Source: Halobacteriales archaeon QS_1_68_20
GTDB lineage: Archaea > Halobacteriota > Halobacteria > Halobacteriales > PXRE01
Direction: 5' to 3'
Assembly: GCA_003021085.1 (NCBI GenBank)
Contig: PXRE01000012.1
Location: 1-35,874, forward strand
Length of the DNA stretch: 35,874 nucleotides
Shown here: piece after piece, positions 8,475 to 16,634 of the stretch
Layout: each line of letters begins with the position of its first letter
Numbering within the stretch: the first letter of the stretch is position 1
Made by a program: the position numbers and the translations under genes
Notes under the pieces: model-generated
Databases searched by the model: none
What the model was told of the DNA's origin: nothing
The model's input: only the letters and a program-made list of their open reading frames with translations

Positions 8475-9465
8475 CTCGAACGGGGCGACCGAACCTGCGG
8501 TCGCGGTCGAGGACCTCCGGCTGGCGTACCCGACGGAACGGAGGCGGTTGCAGGGATCGACCTGGCGGTGTCACGCGGCGAGTTCTTCGGCTTTCTCGGC
8601 CCGAACGGTGCGGGCACGACGACGACCGTGAAGGTGCTCGCGACGCTGCTGGCGCCGACGGGCGGCGAGGTTGCCGTCAACGGCTACGACGTGACCGCCC
8701 AGCAGAATACAGTCCGGGCGATGATCGGCTACATGGCCCAGGAGACCAGCGTCGACGAGGAACTGACTGCACGCGAGAACCTCGCGTTCGCCTGCGACGC
8801 CTACGGGGTGGACCCCGGGGGACGCGACGAGCGGATCGACGAACTGTTCGACCCCGTGGATCTTGCCGACGTGTCCGATCAACCGGCTGGGCGGTTCTCC
8901 GGCGGGATGAAAAAACGGCTGGACGACCCCGGGACTGGACCCGAAGGCTCGCAACCGTCTCTGGGAGTACTTCGAGCGCATCAACGACGCCGGGACGACG
9001 ATCTCCCTGACGACCCAGTACCTCCAGGAGGCCGACGAGCTCTGTGATCGGCTGGCGGTCATCCGCGACGGTAAGGTCGTCGAACGCGGGACGCCCGAGG
9101 AGCTGAAACGCCGCCTCGGCGGCGAACGGCTCGACGTCGAGGGCGGCCCGGACGCCGCCGCGTCGGTGGCGGCAATCGCCCGCGAAAGCGACGTCTTCGG
9201 CGCCGATGCGACCGTCGATGTCGTGAACGACGGCGTCCGGATCACGACGCGGAACCCCCGGGACGGCGTGACGGACTTCCTCGTGGCACTGCGCGACGCG
9301 GGCGTCGCCGTGACGGGATTCGACGTCGACGAGCCGACGCTGGACGACGTCTTCCTGTCGATCGCCGACGCTGGACGACGTCTTCCTGTCGATCGCCGAC
9401 GAGGGAGTCGACGACCTCGACGCCCCCGGTGAGGTGGAAACGGGGCCACAGCGCGAGTACGCCGG
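8464..9465 (+). pseudogene. ABC transporter ATP-binding protein, broken
   Basis: Pieces of a DrrA/CcmA-type ABC ATPase lie in different frames. The start (VEDLRLAYP) is in one frame; about base 8530 a missing base shifts it to DGTEAVAGIDLAVSRGEFF. The Walker A reads GPNGAGTTTT, with the catalytic Lys replaced by Thr (codon 8616-8618). The signature FSGGMKKRLD is present, but the Walker B segment is gone and the frame changes again near 8920-8940, resuming as LDPKARNRLWEYFERINDAG and TTQYLQEADELCDRL. A 31-bp tandem duplication (9336-9397) then shifts the frame once more. The expected start codon reads GTT (8464). The protein cannot be functional as encoded. An intact copy would have supplied ATP hydrolysis for the permease that follows. 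Confidence 0.87.
9336..9397 (+). repeat. 31-bp direct tandem duplication
   Basis: Two exact 31-bp copies (9336-9366 and 9367-9397) start with GACGCTGGACGACG. Three bases before the first copy and four bases after the second also match, so the flanking identity is 7 bp (GCCGACG), typical of slippage or short-homology duplication. 31 is not a multiple of three, so the ABC ATPase frame is destroyed here. Confidence 0.92.
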
Positions 9466-10277
9466 ATGTCGACTCCGGAACCGTGGAACGGTCCGGTCGG
9501 CCCGGCAACACCTTCCTCGGGGACGTCCGGGTCAACTTCGCCCTGGCGGTGTTCGCGCTGCTGATGTTCTCGTCAGTGTTCGGCGACGTGGGGGAACTGG
9601 CCCTCGGGCGGAGCGGCTTCGGCGACGTCGGCTACGTGACGTTCATCGTCCCCGCGGTCCTGGTGCAGGTATCGATGGCGTCGGCGCTGTCCTCGGGAAT
9701 CGGACTGGTCGACGACCTGGAAACCGGCATGTTCGAGAAGGGGTCGTCACGCCGATGAGCCGGACGGCCGTCTTCGCCGGCAAGGCCGCCGCCGAGTTGC
9801 TCCGGATCGTCGTCCACGTATTCGTCGTCCTCGGCATCGGATTCGCAATGGTGCCACCGTCGCGACCGGTCTCGCCGGGGCCGTGGGCATCGTCCTGATC
9901 TGTCTGCTGGTCGGTCTCTGGTTCATGGCGCTGTCGAACGCGCTCGCGGTGCTGACCGGAACGAGGAGACGCTCGACGCCGCGGGGAACCTCCTGTTGTT
10001 CCCGCTCCTGTTCCTGTCGTCGGGGTTCCTGCCGCTGCCGTCACAGTCCGGAGGGATTCGGGCCTTCGCGGCGATGAACCCGGTGACCTACGGGATCGAC
10101 GCGGTTCGGGCACTGGTGGTTGGCCGGGACGTGATGACGGTGGGCGAGGTAACCCGGTTCGGCGGCGTTTACGACACGCTCGTCCCGGCGCTCGCCGTGC
10201 TGGTCGGGCTGAACCTGGTCCTCGGGGCCGTCGCCGTCTCGCTGCTATCACGCGCCAGCAGCTCCCGGGTCGACTGA
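9466..10277 (+). pseudogene. ABC-2 type transporter permease, broken
   Basis: The fragments together read as one ABC-2 permease of the daunorubicin-exporter (DrrB) kind. It starts MSTPEPWNGPVGPAT at 9466, then shifts near 9505 to TFLGDVRVNFALAVFALLMF and TSGIGLVDD-like SSGIGLVDDLETGMFEK. It shifts near 9740 to TPMSRTAVFAGKAAAELLRI, near 9850 to GATVATGLAGAVGIVLICLL, and near 9962 to EETLDAAGNLLLFPLLFLSS, after which FAAMNPVTYGIDAVRALVVG runs to the stop at 10277. At least four frameshifts interrupt it, and part of the first hydrophobic region seems missing (only a short link between VNF and FSSVFGDVG). It would have been the membrane half of the exporter whose ATPase lies just upstream. Confidence 0.87.
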
Positions 10278-10340
10278 GATACGTCGGCAGGGAAGCCACG
10301 TCGAGACGGCACTGTAGACCACCGTCGGCGAGGCCGGCGA

Positions 10341-11213
10341 CTACTCGGTGAGGTCGTAGTACGTCGACCGGAGGGTCACGGGCGTCACGTCCGCCACCTC
10401 GGCGGCTTCGCCCTGGGTCAGTTCGACGTCGCACTCGTCGGCGGCGACGTACAGGCAAGCGGCGGCGACCCCGCAGGGGTTGCGGCCGTTGTCGATACCG
10501 CGCTCGCGGGCCTCGGCCGCCAGTTCGCGGGCCCGCTCGGCGACCGGCGTCGGCAGGTCGAGCTGGCTGGCGAACCGCGGGACGTACTCTCGCGGGTGGA
10601 TCGGCCCGGTCGGCAACCCCAGATCGCGGTTCAGGGCGTCGTAGGCGACCTGGAGTTCGTCCCGGCTGGCGCGGGCGGCCTCGGTGATCTCCTCGATCGT
10701 CCGGGATATCGACCGCGTCCGGCAGGTAGCGTACACCGCCGCGGCGGCGAACCCCTCCAGCGAGCGCCCCCTGAGCAGGTCCTCGCCCTGTGCGGACTCG
10801 AACAGCCGGCAGGCGCTCTCGCGGACGCTCTCGGGCAGGTCCAGGTTCGAGACCAGTCGCCTGATCTCCGTGAACGCGTACACCTGGTTGCGCTCGGACT
10901 TCGTGCCGATGGTCGTCCGCTTGTGCTGGCGGCGCAGGCGCGCGATCCGGCGGCGTTTGCGGCCTTTCAGCCGGAGCGTGTCGCCGTGGTGGCCGATCTC
11001 CGTCGAGAGGCCGCGGTCGTGCCGGGAGCGGGTCAGCGGCGCACCGGTCCGCTCGCGGCTGGTCTCCTCGTCGGGGAACGACCGCCACTCCGGCCCGCGG
11101 TCCATCCGGTCGACGGAGACGACCAGGCCGCACTCGCCGCAGATCGTCTCGTCCCCGCTGGCGTTCAACGTTCCGTCGCACTCCGGACAGTTCCGTGCAC
11201 CTGTCGTGCTCAT
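10341..11213 (-). CDS. tfb: transcription initiation factor IIB
   Basis: TFB bridges TBP on the promoter and RNA polymerase in archaeal transcription initiation. The 290-residue protein has the N-terminal zinc ribbon (Cys9, Cys12, Cys25, Cys28), the B-reader/linker signature with GAPLTRSRHDRGLSTEIG, and two cyclin-like repeats (about residues 105-195 and 200-290) including RGRSLEGFAAAAVYATCR and GRNPCGVAAACLYVAA. Length and motifs are complete. Haloarchaea carry several TFB paralogues that direct different gene sets; I cannot tell which one this is. The ATG at 11213 sits 25-33 bases from a TTATTTAAAG-type box. It is divergent from the 11384 gene, with a palindrome between. Confidence 0.94.
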   Translation of the reverse strand: MSTTGARNCPECDGTLNASGDETICGECGLVVSVDRMDRGPEWRSFPDEETSRERTGAPLTRSRHDRGLSTEIGHHGDTLRLKGRKRRRIARLRRQHKRTTIGTKSERNQVYAFTEIRRLVSNLDLPESVRESACRLFESAQGEDLLRGRSLEGFAAAAVYATCRTRSISRTIEEITEAARASRDELQVAYDALNRDLGLPTGPIHPREYVPRFASQLDLPTPVAERARELAAEARERGIDNGRNPCGVAAACLYVAADECDVELTQGEAAEVADVTPVTLRSTYYDLTE

Positions 11214-11236
11214 ATGCGACGGTTCGTCCCGATCGG

Positions 11237-11246
11237 TTATTTAAAG
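11237..11246 (-). promoter_or_regulatory. TATA-like box of tfb
   Basis: On the minus strand this reads CTTTAAATAA, a strong haloarchaeal TATA element 24-33 bases before the tfb ATG. Confidence 0.65.
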
Positions 11247-11287
11247 ATGGCCGGTGGGCGGAACGAGCCGCCGCCCTCGGGGGGTCG

Positions 11288-11310
11288 AACCTACCGGTTA
11301 CCGGTAGGTT
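11288..11310. promoter_or_regulatory. perfect inverted repeat between tfb and the 11384 gene, candidate operator
   Basis: Arms AACCTACCGG and CCGGTAGGTT are exact reverse complements around a TTA spacer. The site lies about 42 bases from the TATA boxes of both divergent genes, where an archaeal activator or a shared regulator could bind. As RNA it would also form a strong hairpin. The symmetry is seen directly; the operator role is inferred. Confidence 0.55.
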
Positions 11311-11350
11311 TCCCGTCGCGGGACCGGCGTTCCGCGGGGGTGATGGATCA

Positions 11351-11360
11351 ATTTTTTAAC
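11351..11360 (+). promoter_or_regulatory. TATA-like box of the 11384 gene
   Basis: ATTTTTTAAC lies about 24-33 bases before the ATG at 11384 (18-27 before the ATG at 11378). It fits a leaderless promoter for either. Confidence 0.55.
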
Positions 11361-11383
11361 TCTCGGCGGGAGAAACGATGGGT

Positions 11384-11890
11384 ATGGCGCTGTCGGACAT
11401 CGCCGCCGGGCTGGAGGTCACCACCGAGCAGCGCGAGCGGGGGGTCGCTGCCGTCTACGACACCGGCCGGGACCTGCCTACCCGGCTGGCGGCGTTCGAA
11501 GACGACCTCCCATGCGACGCGGCGTCGGCGGCGACGCTGGTAGAGGCCTACACCGGCGGCCGCAGCGTCGGGGAGTGCGCCCGCCGGGCGGGCCTGTCCC
11601 CGGTCGCGGCGGCGAAGACCTTGCACCTCCTCGGGGTCGAGGGGGTCTGTCCGCTCTCGCCACAGGGCCGTCGGATCCTCAGGGACTGGCTGGCCGGCGA
11701 CCTCTCGCGGACCGAGGCCCGGCAACTCGCCGGGGCCAGCGAGACGGAGTTCGCGCTGGCCACCTTCGTGGAGACTCACGACCCGGTTTCCGGTGCCAGG
11801 GAAGCGGTGGACGGGGACCTTCGCCCCGGCGACGACGGGGACGCCCTCGCGGACGCGATGAGCGACGTCGACGACCTGCTGGGGCCGTAG
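11384..11890 (+). CDS. haloarchaeal conserved hypothetical protein
   Basis: The 168-residue acidic soluble protein is mainly alpha-helical. The middle has two helix-turn-helix-like stretches: SVGECARRAGLSPVAAAKTL at about residues 65-84 and GDLSRTEARQLAGASETEF at about 107-125. No signal peptide, membrane segment or metal site is visible. The HTH-like look, together with its position opposite tfb across a palindrome, hints at a DNA-binding or regulatory role, but this is inference. Two ATGs are possible (11378 and 11384); I take 11384 (MALSDIAAGLEV) as the tidier N-terminus. I do not recognise a named family. Confidence 0.72.
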   Translation: MALSDIAAGLEVTTEQRERGVAAVYDTGRDLPTRLAAFEDDLPCDAASAATLVEAYTGGRSVGECARRAGLSPVAAAKTLHLLGVEGVCPLSPQGRRILRDWLAGDLSRTEARQLAGASETEFALATFVETHDPVSGAREAVDGDLRPGDDGDALADAMSDVDDLLGP

Positions 11891-11986
11891 CGCACCCCGG
11901 GAGGTAGTGAGGTCGGACCTCGGTTTCGGTGCGCCGCTCGCGGGCGCCCATCAAAATAACGCTGATCGACGGCGTGGGAGGGCCGA

Positions 11987-13414
11987 CTACGTGTTCTCGG
12001 CGTCCTCGGGCCGTTCGACCGACAGGACGACCTCGTTGTCGATCCGGCGGACGTTCTCGGATTCGACGGGGTAGGCGTCCTCGTCCACGTCGCCCCAGTC
12101 CAGCGCCGCCTTGATCTTGTCGGTGAACGAGGGGTGCGGGTCGACGTACAGCATGTCGTTGTCGACCTCCGCGACCATCCCGACCTTCTGGCCGGAGGCG
12201 TCGACCACGTCCTTGCCCTGGTCGCGGCTCGCCGGGACGGTCCGGGCGCCCTCGTCGGGCGTCGTCTCGCCCACGTCGGCCGTCGCGGTGTCTTCCTCCA
12301 TGGCGGGTGCCGCGGCGCTCTCGTCCATCTCCGCGGTCTCGGTCGTTCCGGTCTCGACCGGTTCGGCCCCGGCCGTCTCGATCTCGGTGCGCTCGGCGAT
12401 TTCGGCGTCGAGGACCTGGCTGGGACCGATGTCGGTCGAGAGGAGCTGGTCGGCGACGACGCCGAAGGCCAGTTCGTGTTCCTGGACGACCTCCTCCTCG
12501 ACGATCCGGCGCTGGTACAGTTCCGAGGTCATGGTACCGTCGCCGATCTCGGTCTGGAGGTGGTCCCCCTGGAGGACCGTGTCGACGTCGGCGTCGCCCG
12601 CGACGACGCCGCTCTCGAGGATGTCCCGCTGGATGCCCTCGGCGTCGACCGACGCCTCGATCCTGTCCTCGGCCAGCGTGTCGGTTTCGGTCACGTCGGT
12701 GTCGGTGATCCGGCTCTCGATGGTGATCCGTTCGAGGTCCTCCCGGGTGACAGACATCGTGTCCCGGACCTCGACCGTGATCAATCCCTGCTCCATGTCG
12801 GCGTCTTCGTACCCCCGTTCGTACTCCGTCTCGTAGAGGCCCATCTCCTCGTCGAGGACGTCGGTGAGGGGGTCCTCGTCGACGCGCCGCTCGTCGAGCC
12901 ACGCGGCGAGTCCGTCGGCGTCGAGGATCTGGTCCCCGAACTCGCGTTCGACGAGTTCACGGCCGACGACCTTGCTGTCGACGAGCTGGCGGTCGACGAC
13001 CTCGTGTTCGATCGTCTCCGTCTCGGTGATCTCGGCCTCGATGACCTGCGTCTCCGTCACGGTGGTCGTGACGGTTTCGCCCTCCAGTAGCTGTTCCTGG
13101 ATCTCTTCGTCGTCCAGCGCCGCACGCTCCGCGATCAGGTCGCGTTCGAGGAGGTCGTAGCGCCACCCCTCCTCACCTTCGCCGCGGTCGACCAGCGCGA
13201 GGTCGCGCCGTTCGAACTCCTCGTGAAACTCCGACCACTCCATCGGTTCGTGTTCGGCCATCTCCTTCTCGGCTCCGCTCCGCGGGAGGAATCGTACGGT
13301 CGGTTCCTCGCCCGGCGTTCCGACCGGAACGACGTCGTAGTCCCTGGCCCAACTCTCGACGGTCTCGGGATCGCTGGTGACGCGGTGCCCCTCGTCGGTT
13401 CTGTCTGCAGTCAT
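11987..13414 (-). CDS. large repetitive acidic protein with C-terminal PRC-barrel-like domain
   Basis: The 475-residue protein has an N-terminal region (about 1-100; contains EWSEFHEEFERRDLALVDRG), long segments (about 105-180 and 225-340) where Val/Ile alternates with Thr, Glu and Asp in short repeats such as TVTETQVIEAEITETETIEH, and an acidic Glu/Thr/Ala linker (about 340-390). The C-terminus (about 395-465; KDVVDASGQKVGMVAEVDND and ENVRRIDNEVVLSVE) looks like a PRC-barrel, a small beta domain used in RNA processing and photosynthetic proteins. The alternation suggests a beta-solenoid or stacked beta-strands. No signal or membrane segment is present. The ATG at 13414 has a CTATGTG box 25-31 bases upstream. 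The function is unknown; some haloarchaeal homologues may carry the same layout. Confidence 0.77.
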   Translation of the reverse strand: MTADRTDEGHRVTSDPETVESWARDYDVVPVGTPGEEPTVRFLPRSGAEKEMAEHEPMEWSEFHEEFERRDLALVDRGEGEEGWRYDLLERDLIAERAALDDEEIQEQLLEGETVTTTVTETQVIEAEITETETIEHEVVDRQLVDSKVVGRELVEREFGDQILDADGLAAWLDERRVDEDPLTDVLDEEMGLYETEYERGYEDADMEQGLITVEVRDTMSVTREDLERITIESRITDTDVTETDTLAEDRIEASVDAEGIQRDILESGVVAGDADVDTVLQGDHLQTEIGDGTMTSELYQRRIVEEEVVQEHELAFGVVADQLLSTDIGPSQVLDAEIAERTEIETAGAEPVETGTTETAEMDESAAAPAMEEDTATADVGETTPDEGARTVPASRDQGKDVVDASGQKVGMVAEVDNDMLYVDPHPSFTDKIKAALDWGDVDEDAYPVESENVRRIDNEVVLSVERPEDAENT

Positions 13415-13438
13415 GACACCTGAGCTACGCCCGACCCG

Positions 13439-13445
13439 CACATAG
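13439..13445 (-). promoter_or_regulatory. TATA-like box of the PRC-barrel gene
   Basis: CTATGTG on the minus strand, 25-31 bases before the ATG at 13414, supports that start over the GTG at 13441. Confidence 0.4.
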
Positions 13446-13581
13446 TGGACGAAGACCGTTCAGGACGGCCGCGAGCGGTCGGGTCGGCTTTCGTCGGGAC
13501 CGCATCGAGGAAACGGTGACTTACCCCAGCGCGCGCCCGGGAAACACGACGTTATCGGGCCGCCGGGACGGTACCGGCCGG

Positions 13582-14322
13582 TCAGGACAACCGCTCCAGC
13601 AGGCCTTTCTCGGGGAACGAGAGGTCCAGGGCGTCGTCCACGAGCGCCTCGGACGCCCGGGCGACCGACGGGGCGAACGCGGCGTCGGGGTCGAGGACTG
13701 CGGGCGCCCGCTCGACGCTGGACGCGTCGCTCTCCGGGACGGCGACGTCCGCACTGCCGACCGTGTTCTCGCCGTCGGCGCGGTTTGCCACGACGACGTC
13801 GGCGTCGGCCCCGACGTCAGCGAGTCGGCCGCGGACCCGCTGGAGGGCGTTGACGCCGCGGCCGGACGCGGGGGCGACCAGGCCGACGCGGTCGGCCGTC
13901 GTGACCGCCGCCACGGCCGGGTTGGTCGAGACCGGCGGCGCGTCCACGAGCACCACGTCGAACCGGTCGCTGGCGCTCGCCAGCGCCGACTCCAGCGAGC
14001 GGGCCGCGCCGGCGGTCCCGGCGCGGGCGAACCGCTCGAACGGTGCCCGGGCGGGACAGGCGGCCACCCGGCCGTCCGTCTCCCACGGGAGGTCGACCGT
14101 GGCCTCCGCCAGCGGTTCGTCGTCCGCGAGCACGGCGGTCGCGTCGGGGTCGACGTCGCCGGGGACGTAGTCCACCAGCCCCTGGGTGGCGAAGGCGACG
14201 TCGAACGCGAGGACGTCGCGGCCGGTCCGCGCCAGGGTCGCCGCAACCTCGACCGTCAGCCGCGTGGCCCCTGCGCCGCCGCAGACGCCCACGACGGCAA
14301 CCGTCGATGGGGTATCGTCCAT
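13582..14322 (-). CDS. ParA/MinD-superfamily protein with altered P-loop
   Basis: The 246-residue protein has the ParA/CobQ fold. The P-loop position reads GVCGGAGATRLTVEVAATLA, a switch region VLAFDVAFATQGLVDYVPGD follows, and the Walker B-like element is FDVVLVDAPPVS. Where MinD has KGGVGKST this protein has CGGAGATR, so neither the signature lysine nor the P-loop lysine is present, and an Arg follows instead. I recall similar GGAG-T-T-R loops in other haloarchaeal proteins, so this may be a family trait, not damage. Nucleotide binding is plausible, hydrolysis uncertain. The ATG at 14322 follows a CGTTTTTGTA box. It is divergent from the DJ-1/PfpI gene. The cellular role is unknown. Confidence 0.78.
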   Translation of the reverse strand: MDDTPSTVAVVGVCGGAGATRLTVEVAATLARTGRDVLAFDVAFATQGLVDYVPGDVDPDATAVLADDEPLAEATVDLPWETDGRVAACPARAPFERFARAGTAGAARSLESALASASDRFDVVLVDAPPVSTNPAVAAVTTADRVGLVAPASGRGVNALQRVRGRLADVGADADVVVANRADGENTVGSADVAVPESDASSVERAPAVLDPDAAFAPSVARASEALVDDALDLSFPEKGLLERLS

Positions 14323-14344
14323 GCCGGGAACTGTTCCGGGATCG

Positions 14345-14354
14345 TACAAAAACG
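14345..14354 (-). promoter_or_regulatory. TATA-like box of the ParA-like gene
   Basis: On the minus strand CGTTTTTGTA lies 23-32 bases before the ATG at 14322 and decides that start over the codon at 14349. Confidence 0.5.
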
Positions 14355-14461
14355 TCAGGATCGTCGAGAGCGCCCGGGAACCGCCCGACGGAGGCGGTCC
14401 GGCCGCGGCTCGCCTGCCTCGGGCGGTGGGTTTACCCGGTCGGCGCGGCTACGTCCGGACG

Positions 14462-15163
14462 ATGCCATCCGCACTGATCGTCGTCAGCGAGCACGGCTAC
14501 TGGGGGGAGGAGTGCATCGAACCGCTGACCACCTTCGAGGACGCGGGGTTCGACGTGACCGTGGCCACGCCGACCGGGAACCCGCCGGAGATCGACGAGC
14601 GGTCGGTCGATCCCGACAACGTGGGCGAGGAGACCGCCGAGGAGATCCGCGAGGTCCACGAGAACCACCCCGAACTGAACGACCCCGAGAAGGTGACTCG
14701 CGTCGTCGCCGCCGACTACGACGCGGTCGTCTTCCCCGGCGGCCACGGCACCGAGTGGGACGTGAACCAGGACACCCACGCCCGCGGCCTGCTGGTCGAC
14801 GCCGTCGCCGGCGACAGCGGCAAGGCGCTGGTGGTCTGTCACGCCGTCGGCATCCTCGCGTTCGCCCGCGACGACGAGACGGGCGAACCGCTGGCGAAGG
14901 GCCGTGACGTCACCGGTTTCCCGAACGAGTGGGAGGAGAACATCGTCGACGAGGACGACCTCATGCCCGACGGTCGGAAACTCCCCTACTGGGTCGAGGA
15001 CCGGGTGGAGGCTGCCGGGGCCAACTGGGACGCCGAACTGGACGAAGAAGAGAGCGTCACCGTCGACGGCGACCTGATCACCGCCCGTGGCCCGGGGTCC
15101 TCGGCGGCGGCCGCCCAGGCGTTACTGGACGAACTCGGCGTCGAGGCTCCCGCGGGCGACTAG
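14462..15163 (+). CDS. DJ-1/PfpI family protein (type 1 glutamine amidotransferase-like)
   Basis: The 233-residue protein has the class I amidotransferase-like fold of the DJ-1/PfpI superfamily. Visible landmarks are a conserved Glu near the N-terminus (EHGYWGEECIEPL), VVFPGGHGTEWDVN, and the nucleophile elbow ALVVCHAVGIL with the catalytic Cys followed by His. The insertion and size resemble the Hsp31-like branch, whose members act as glyoxalase III, deglycase or chaperone; which of these applies cannot be told. No signal peptide is seen. A GGGTTTACC box at about 14428-14436 fits the ATG at 14462. It is a single gene, with the universal stress gene converging from the right. Confidence 0.88.
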   Translation: MPSALIVVSEHGYWGEECIEPLTTFEDAGFDVTVATPTGNPPEIDERSVDPDNVGEETAEEIREVHENHPELNDPEKVTRVVAADYDAVVFPGGHGTEWDVNQDTHARGLLVDAVAGDSGKALVVCHAVGILAFARDDETGEPLAKGRDVTGFPNEWEENIVDEDDLMPDGRKLPYWVEDRVEAAGANWDAELDEEESVTVDGDLITARGPGSSAAAAQALLDELGVEAPAGD

Positions 15164-15190
15164 ATCAGACGACCTGGACCCGGACATCCG

Positions 15191-15622
15191 TCACCCTTCG
15201 CCAGCGCCACCGACGGCCAGCACCGGAACGGTCGACAGCCGGACCACCCGCTCGGTGACGCTACCCGTGCTGACGATCCGGTCGAGGCCGGTCCGGCCGT
15301 TGGTCCCCATGACCACGAGGTCGACCCCGTAGTCGTCCGCGGCGTCGACGATCACCTCGTGGGGGACGCCCCGCCGGAGGTGTCTCTCGACGGGGACGCC
15401 CGCACGGTCGCCGGCCGCCGAGGCAGCGTCCAGGGCCGCTTCGCCTTCGGACTCCATCCCTTCGACGACGACGTCGTACTTCGCCACGGCCGGGTACGTC
15501 TGGTCGACGACGTACAGCGCGTGGACCGTGGCGTCCTGGTCGGCGGCCAGGTCGATTGCGTGTTCGACCGCGGTTTCCGCCGGAGCGCTCCCGTCGGTCG
15601 GGACGAGAATCGAGTCGTACAT
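15191..15622 (-). CDS. universal stress protein UspA family
   Basis: The 143-residue single-domain Usp opens with [20 protein letters not shown] and has the ATP-binding signature G-x2-G-x9-G-S in [20 protein letters not shown] near the C-terminus, so it is of the nucleotide-binding class. Members form dimers and are linked to stress survival; haloarchaea carry many copies with unclear individual roles. The start at 15622 is fixed by a CTTAAG box 26-31 bases upstream; the longer open frame to 15775 is not coding. It is cytoplasmic. It converges with the DJ-1/PfpI gene and is divergent from upp. Confidence 0.92.
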   Translation of the reverse strand: MYDSILVPTDGSAPAETAVEHAIDLAADQDATVHALYVVDQTYPAVAKYDVVVEGMESEGEAALDAASAAGDRAGVPVERHLRRGVPHEVIVDAADDYGVDLVVMGTNGRTGLDRIVSTGSVTERVVRLSTVPVLAVGGAGEG

Positions 15623-15647
15623 CGGCGGGTGTCTCGACCCGGAGACG

Positions 15648-15653
15648 CTTAAG
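15648..15653 (-). promoter_or_regulatory. TATA-like box of the uspA-type gene
   Basis: The palindromic CTTAAG lies 26-31 bases before the ATG at 15622 on the minus strand. Confidence 0.55.
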
Positions 15654-15741
15654 TGTACGCCAGCTGACTTCCCGGGCGGACGCAGTCGGGCGGTTCCGCC
15701 CCCGCGGCCGCTGTCCGCCGGACCGTCTCGACGTATCGTTA

Positions 15742-15749
15742 GATTATAG
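15742..15749 (+). promoter_or_regulatory. TATA-like box of upp
   Basis: GATTATAG lies 26-33 bases before the ATG at 15775 in an otherwise GC-rich stretch. Confidence 0.5.
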
Positions 15750-15774
15750 CCCGCTCCGTCGCTTGCATCCGACA

Positions 15775-16452
15775 ATGACCATTGAGGACCGCGGCGAGGC
15801 GTACGTCATCACGCACGCGCTGGCGAAACACACCCTCTCGGACCTCCGGTCGGTGGAGACCGAGCAGGTAGAGTTCCGCAAGGGCCTGGTGAAACTCGGC
15901 CGGATCGCGGGCTACGAGATCATCGACGGCCGCATGGAAACCGAGTACGTCAGCGTCCAGACCCCGCTGGAGGAGACCATGGGCGAGCGCGTCAAGGGCC
16001 TGGACGACGTCGTCATCATCAACGTCCTGCGGGCCGCGACGCCGTTCGTCGAGGGGCTCCTGAAGGCCTTCCCCCGCGCCCGCCAGGGCGTCATCTCGGC
16101 GTCCCGCGACGAGGCGGCCGGCCGCGACGAGGACGGCACCTTCCCGATCACCGTCGACTACGTGAAACTGCCGGAGATCCACGAGGAGGACACCGTCATC
16201 GTCGCCGATCCGATGCTCGCGACCGGGTCGACGATGTGCGCCGTGCTGGACCACGTGCTGGAGGGCGCCCCCGAACCGGACAACCTGTTCGTCCTCTCGG
16301 CGGTCAGCGCCCCGGAGGGCCTGGTCCGTGTCGACGAGGAGGTCCCGGAGGCCGACCTGCTGACGGTCGCCATCGACGAGGAACTGGACGACGACGGCTT
16401 CATCGTCCCCGGGCTGGGCGACGCCGGCGACCGGGCGTTCCGCACGACCTGA
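15775..16452 (+). CDS. upp: uracil phosphoribosyltransferase
   Basis: Upp salvages uracil by transferring it to PRPP to make UMP. The 225-residue protein contains the PRPP-binding motif [20 protein letters not shown], the family block [20 protein letters not shown], and the uracil-binding C-terminus [16 protein letters not shown]. Length is normal. It is soluble and cytoplasmic. The ATG at 15775 is supported by a GATTATAG box. A uracil permease often lies near upp, but none is seen here; pyrE, the de novo counterpart, is elsewhere in the window. The identification is secure. Confidence 0.95.
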   Translation: MTIEDRGEAYVITHALAKHTLSDLRSVETEQVEFRKGLVKLGRIAGYEIIDGRMETEYVSVQTPLEETMGERVKGLDDVVIINVLRAATPFVEGLLKAFPRARQGVISASRDEAAGRDEDGTFPITVDYVKLPEIHEEDTVIVADPMLATGSTMCAVLDHVLEGAPEPDNLFVLSAVSAPEGLVRVDEEVPEADLLTVAIDEELDDDGFIVPGLGDAGDRAFRTT

Positions 16453-16634
16453 GGACCGGAAGAAGTTCTGCCTGGATGGGGACGGGGCCCCACCCCAGGT
16501 GCCGCTGGAGTGCTCCCCCTGACCCGTCCCCGGGACGGCGTTGGGTCGACGAGGGTATCAGGGTATCCCGTGCACGTCGTTCGCAGTCCGGCCGATGTGC
16601 ACGGAGTGAACGTCGTCCGGACCTCCGGCGGGGA

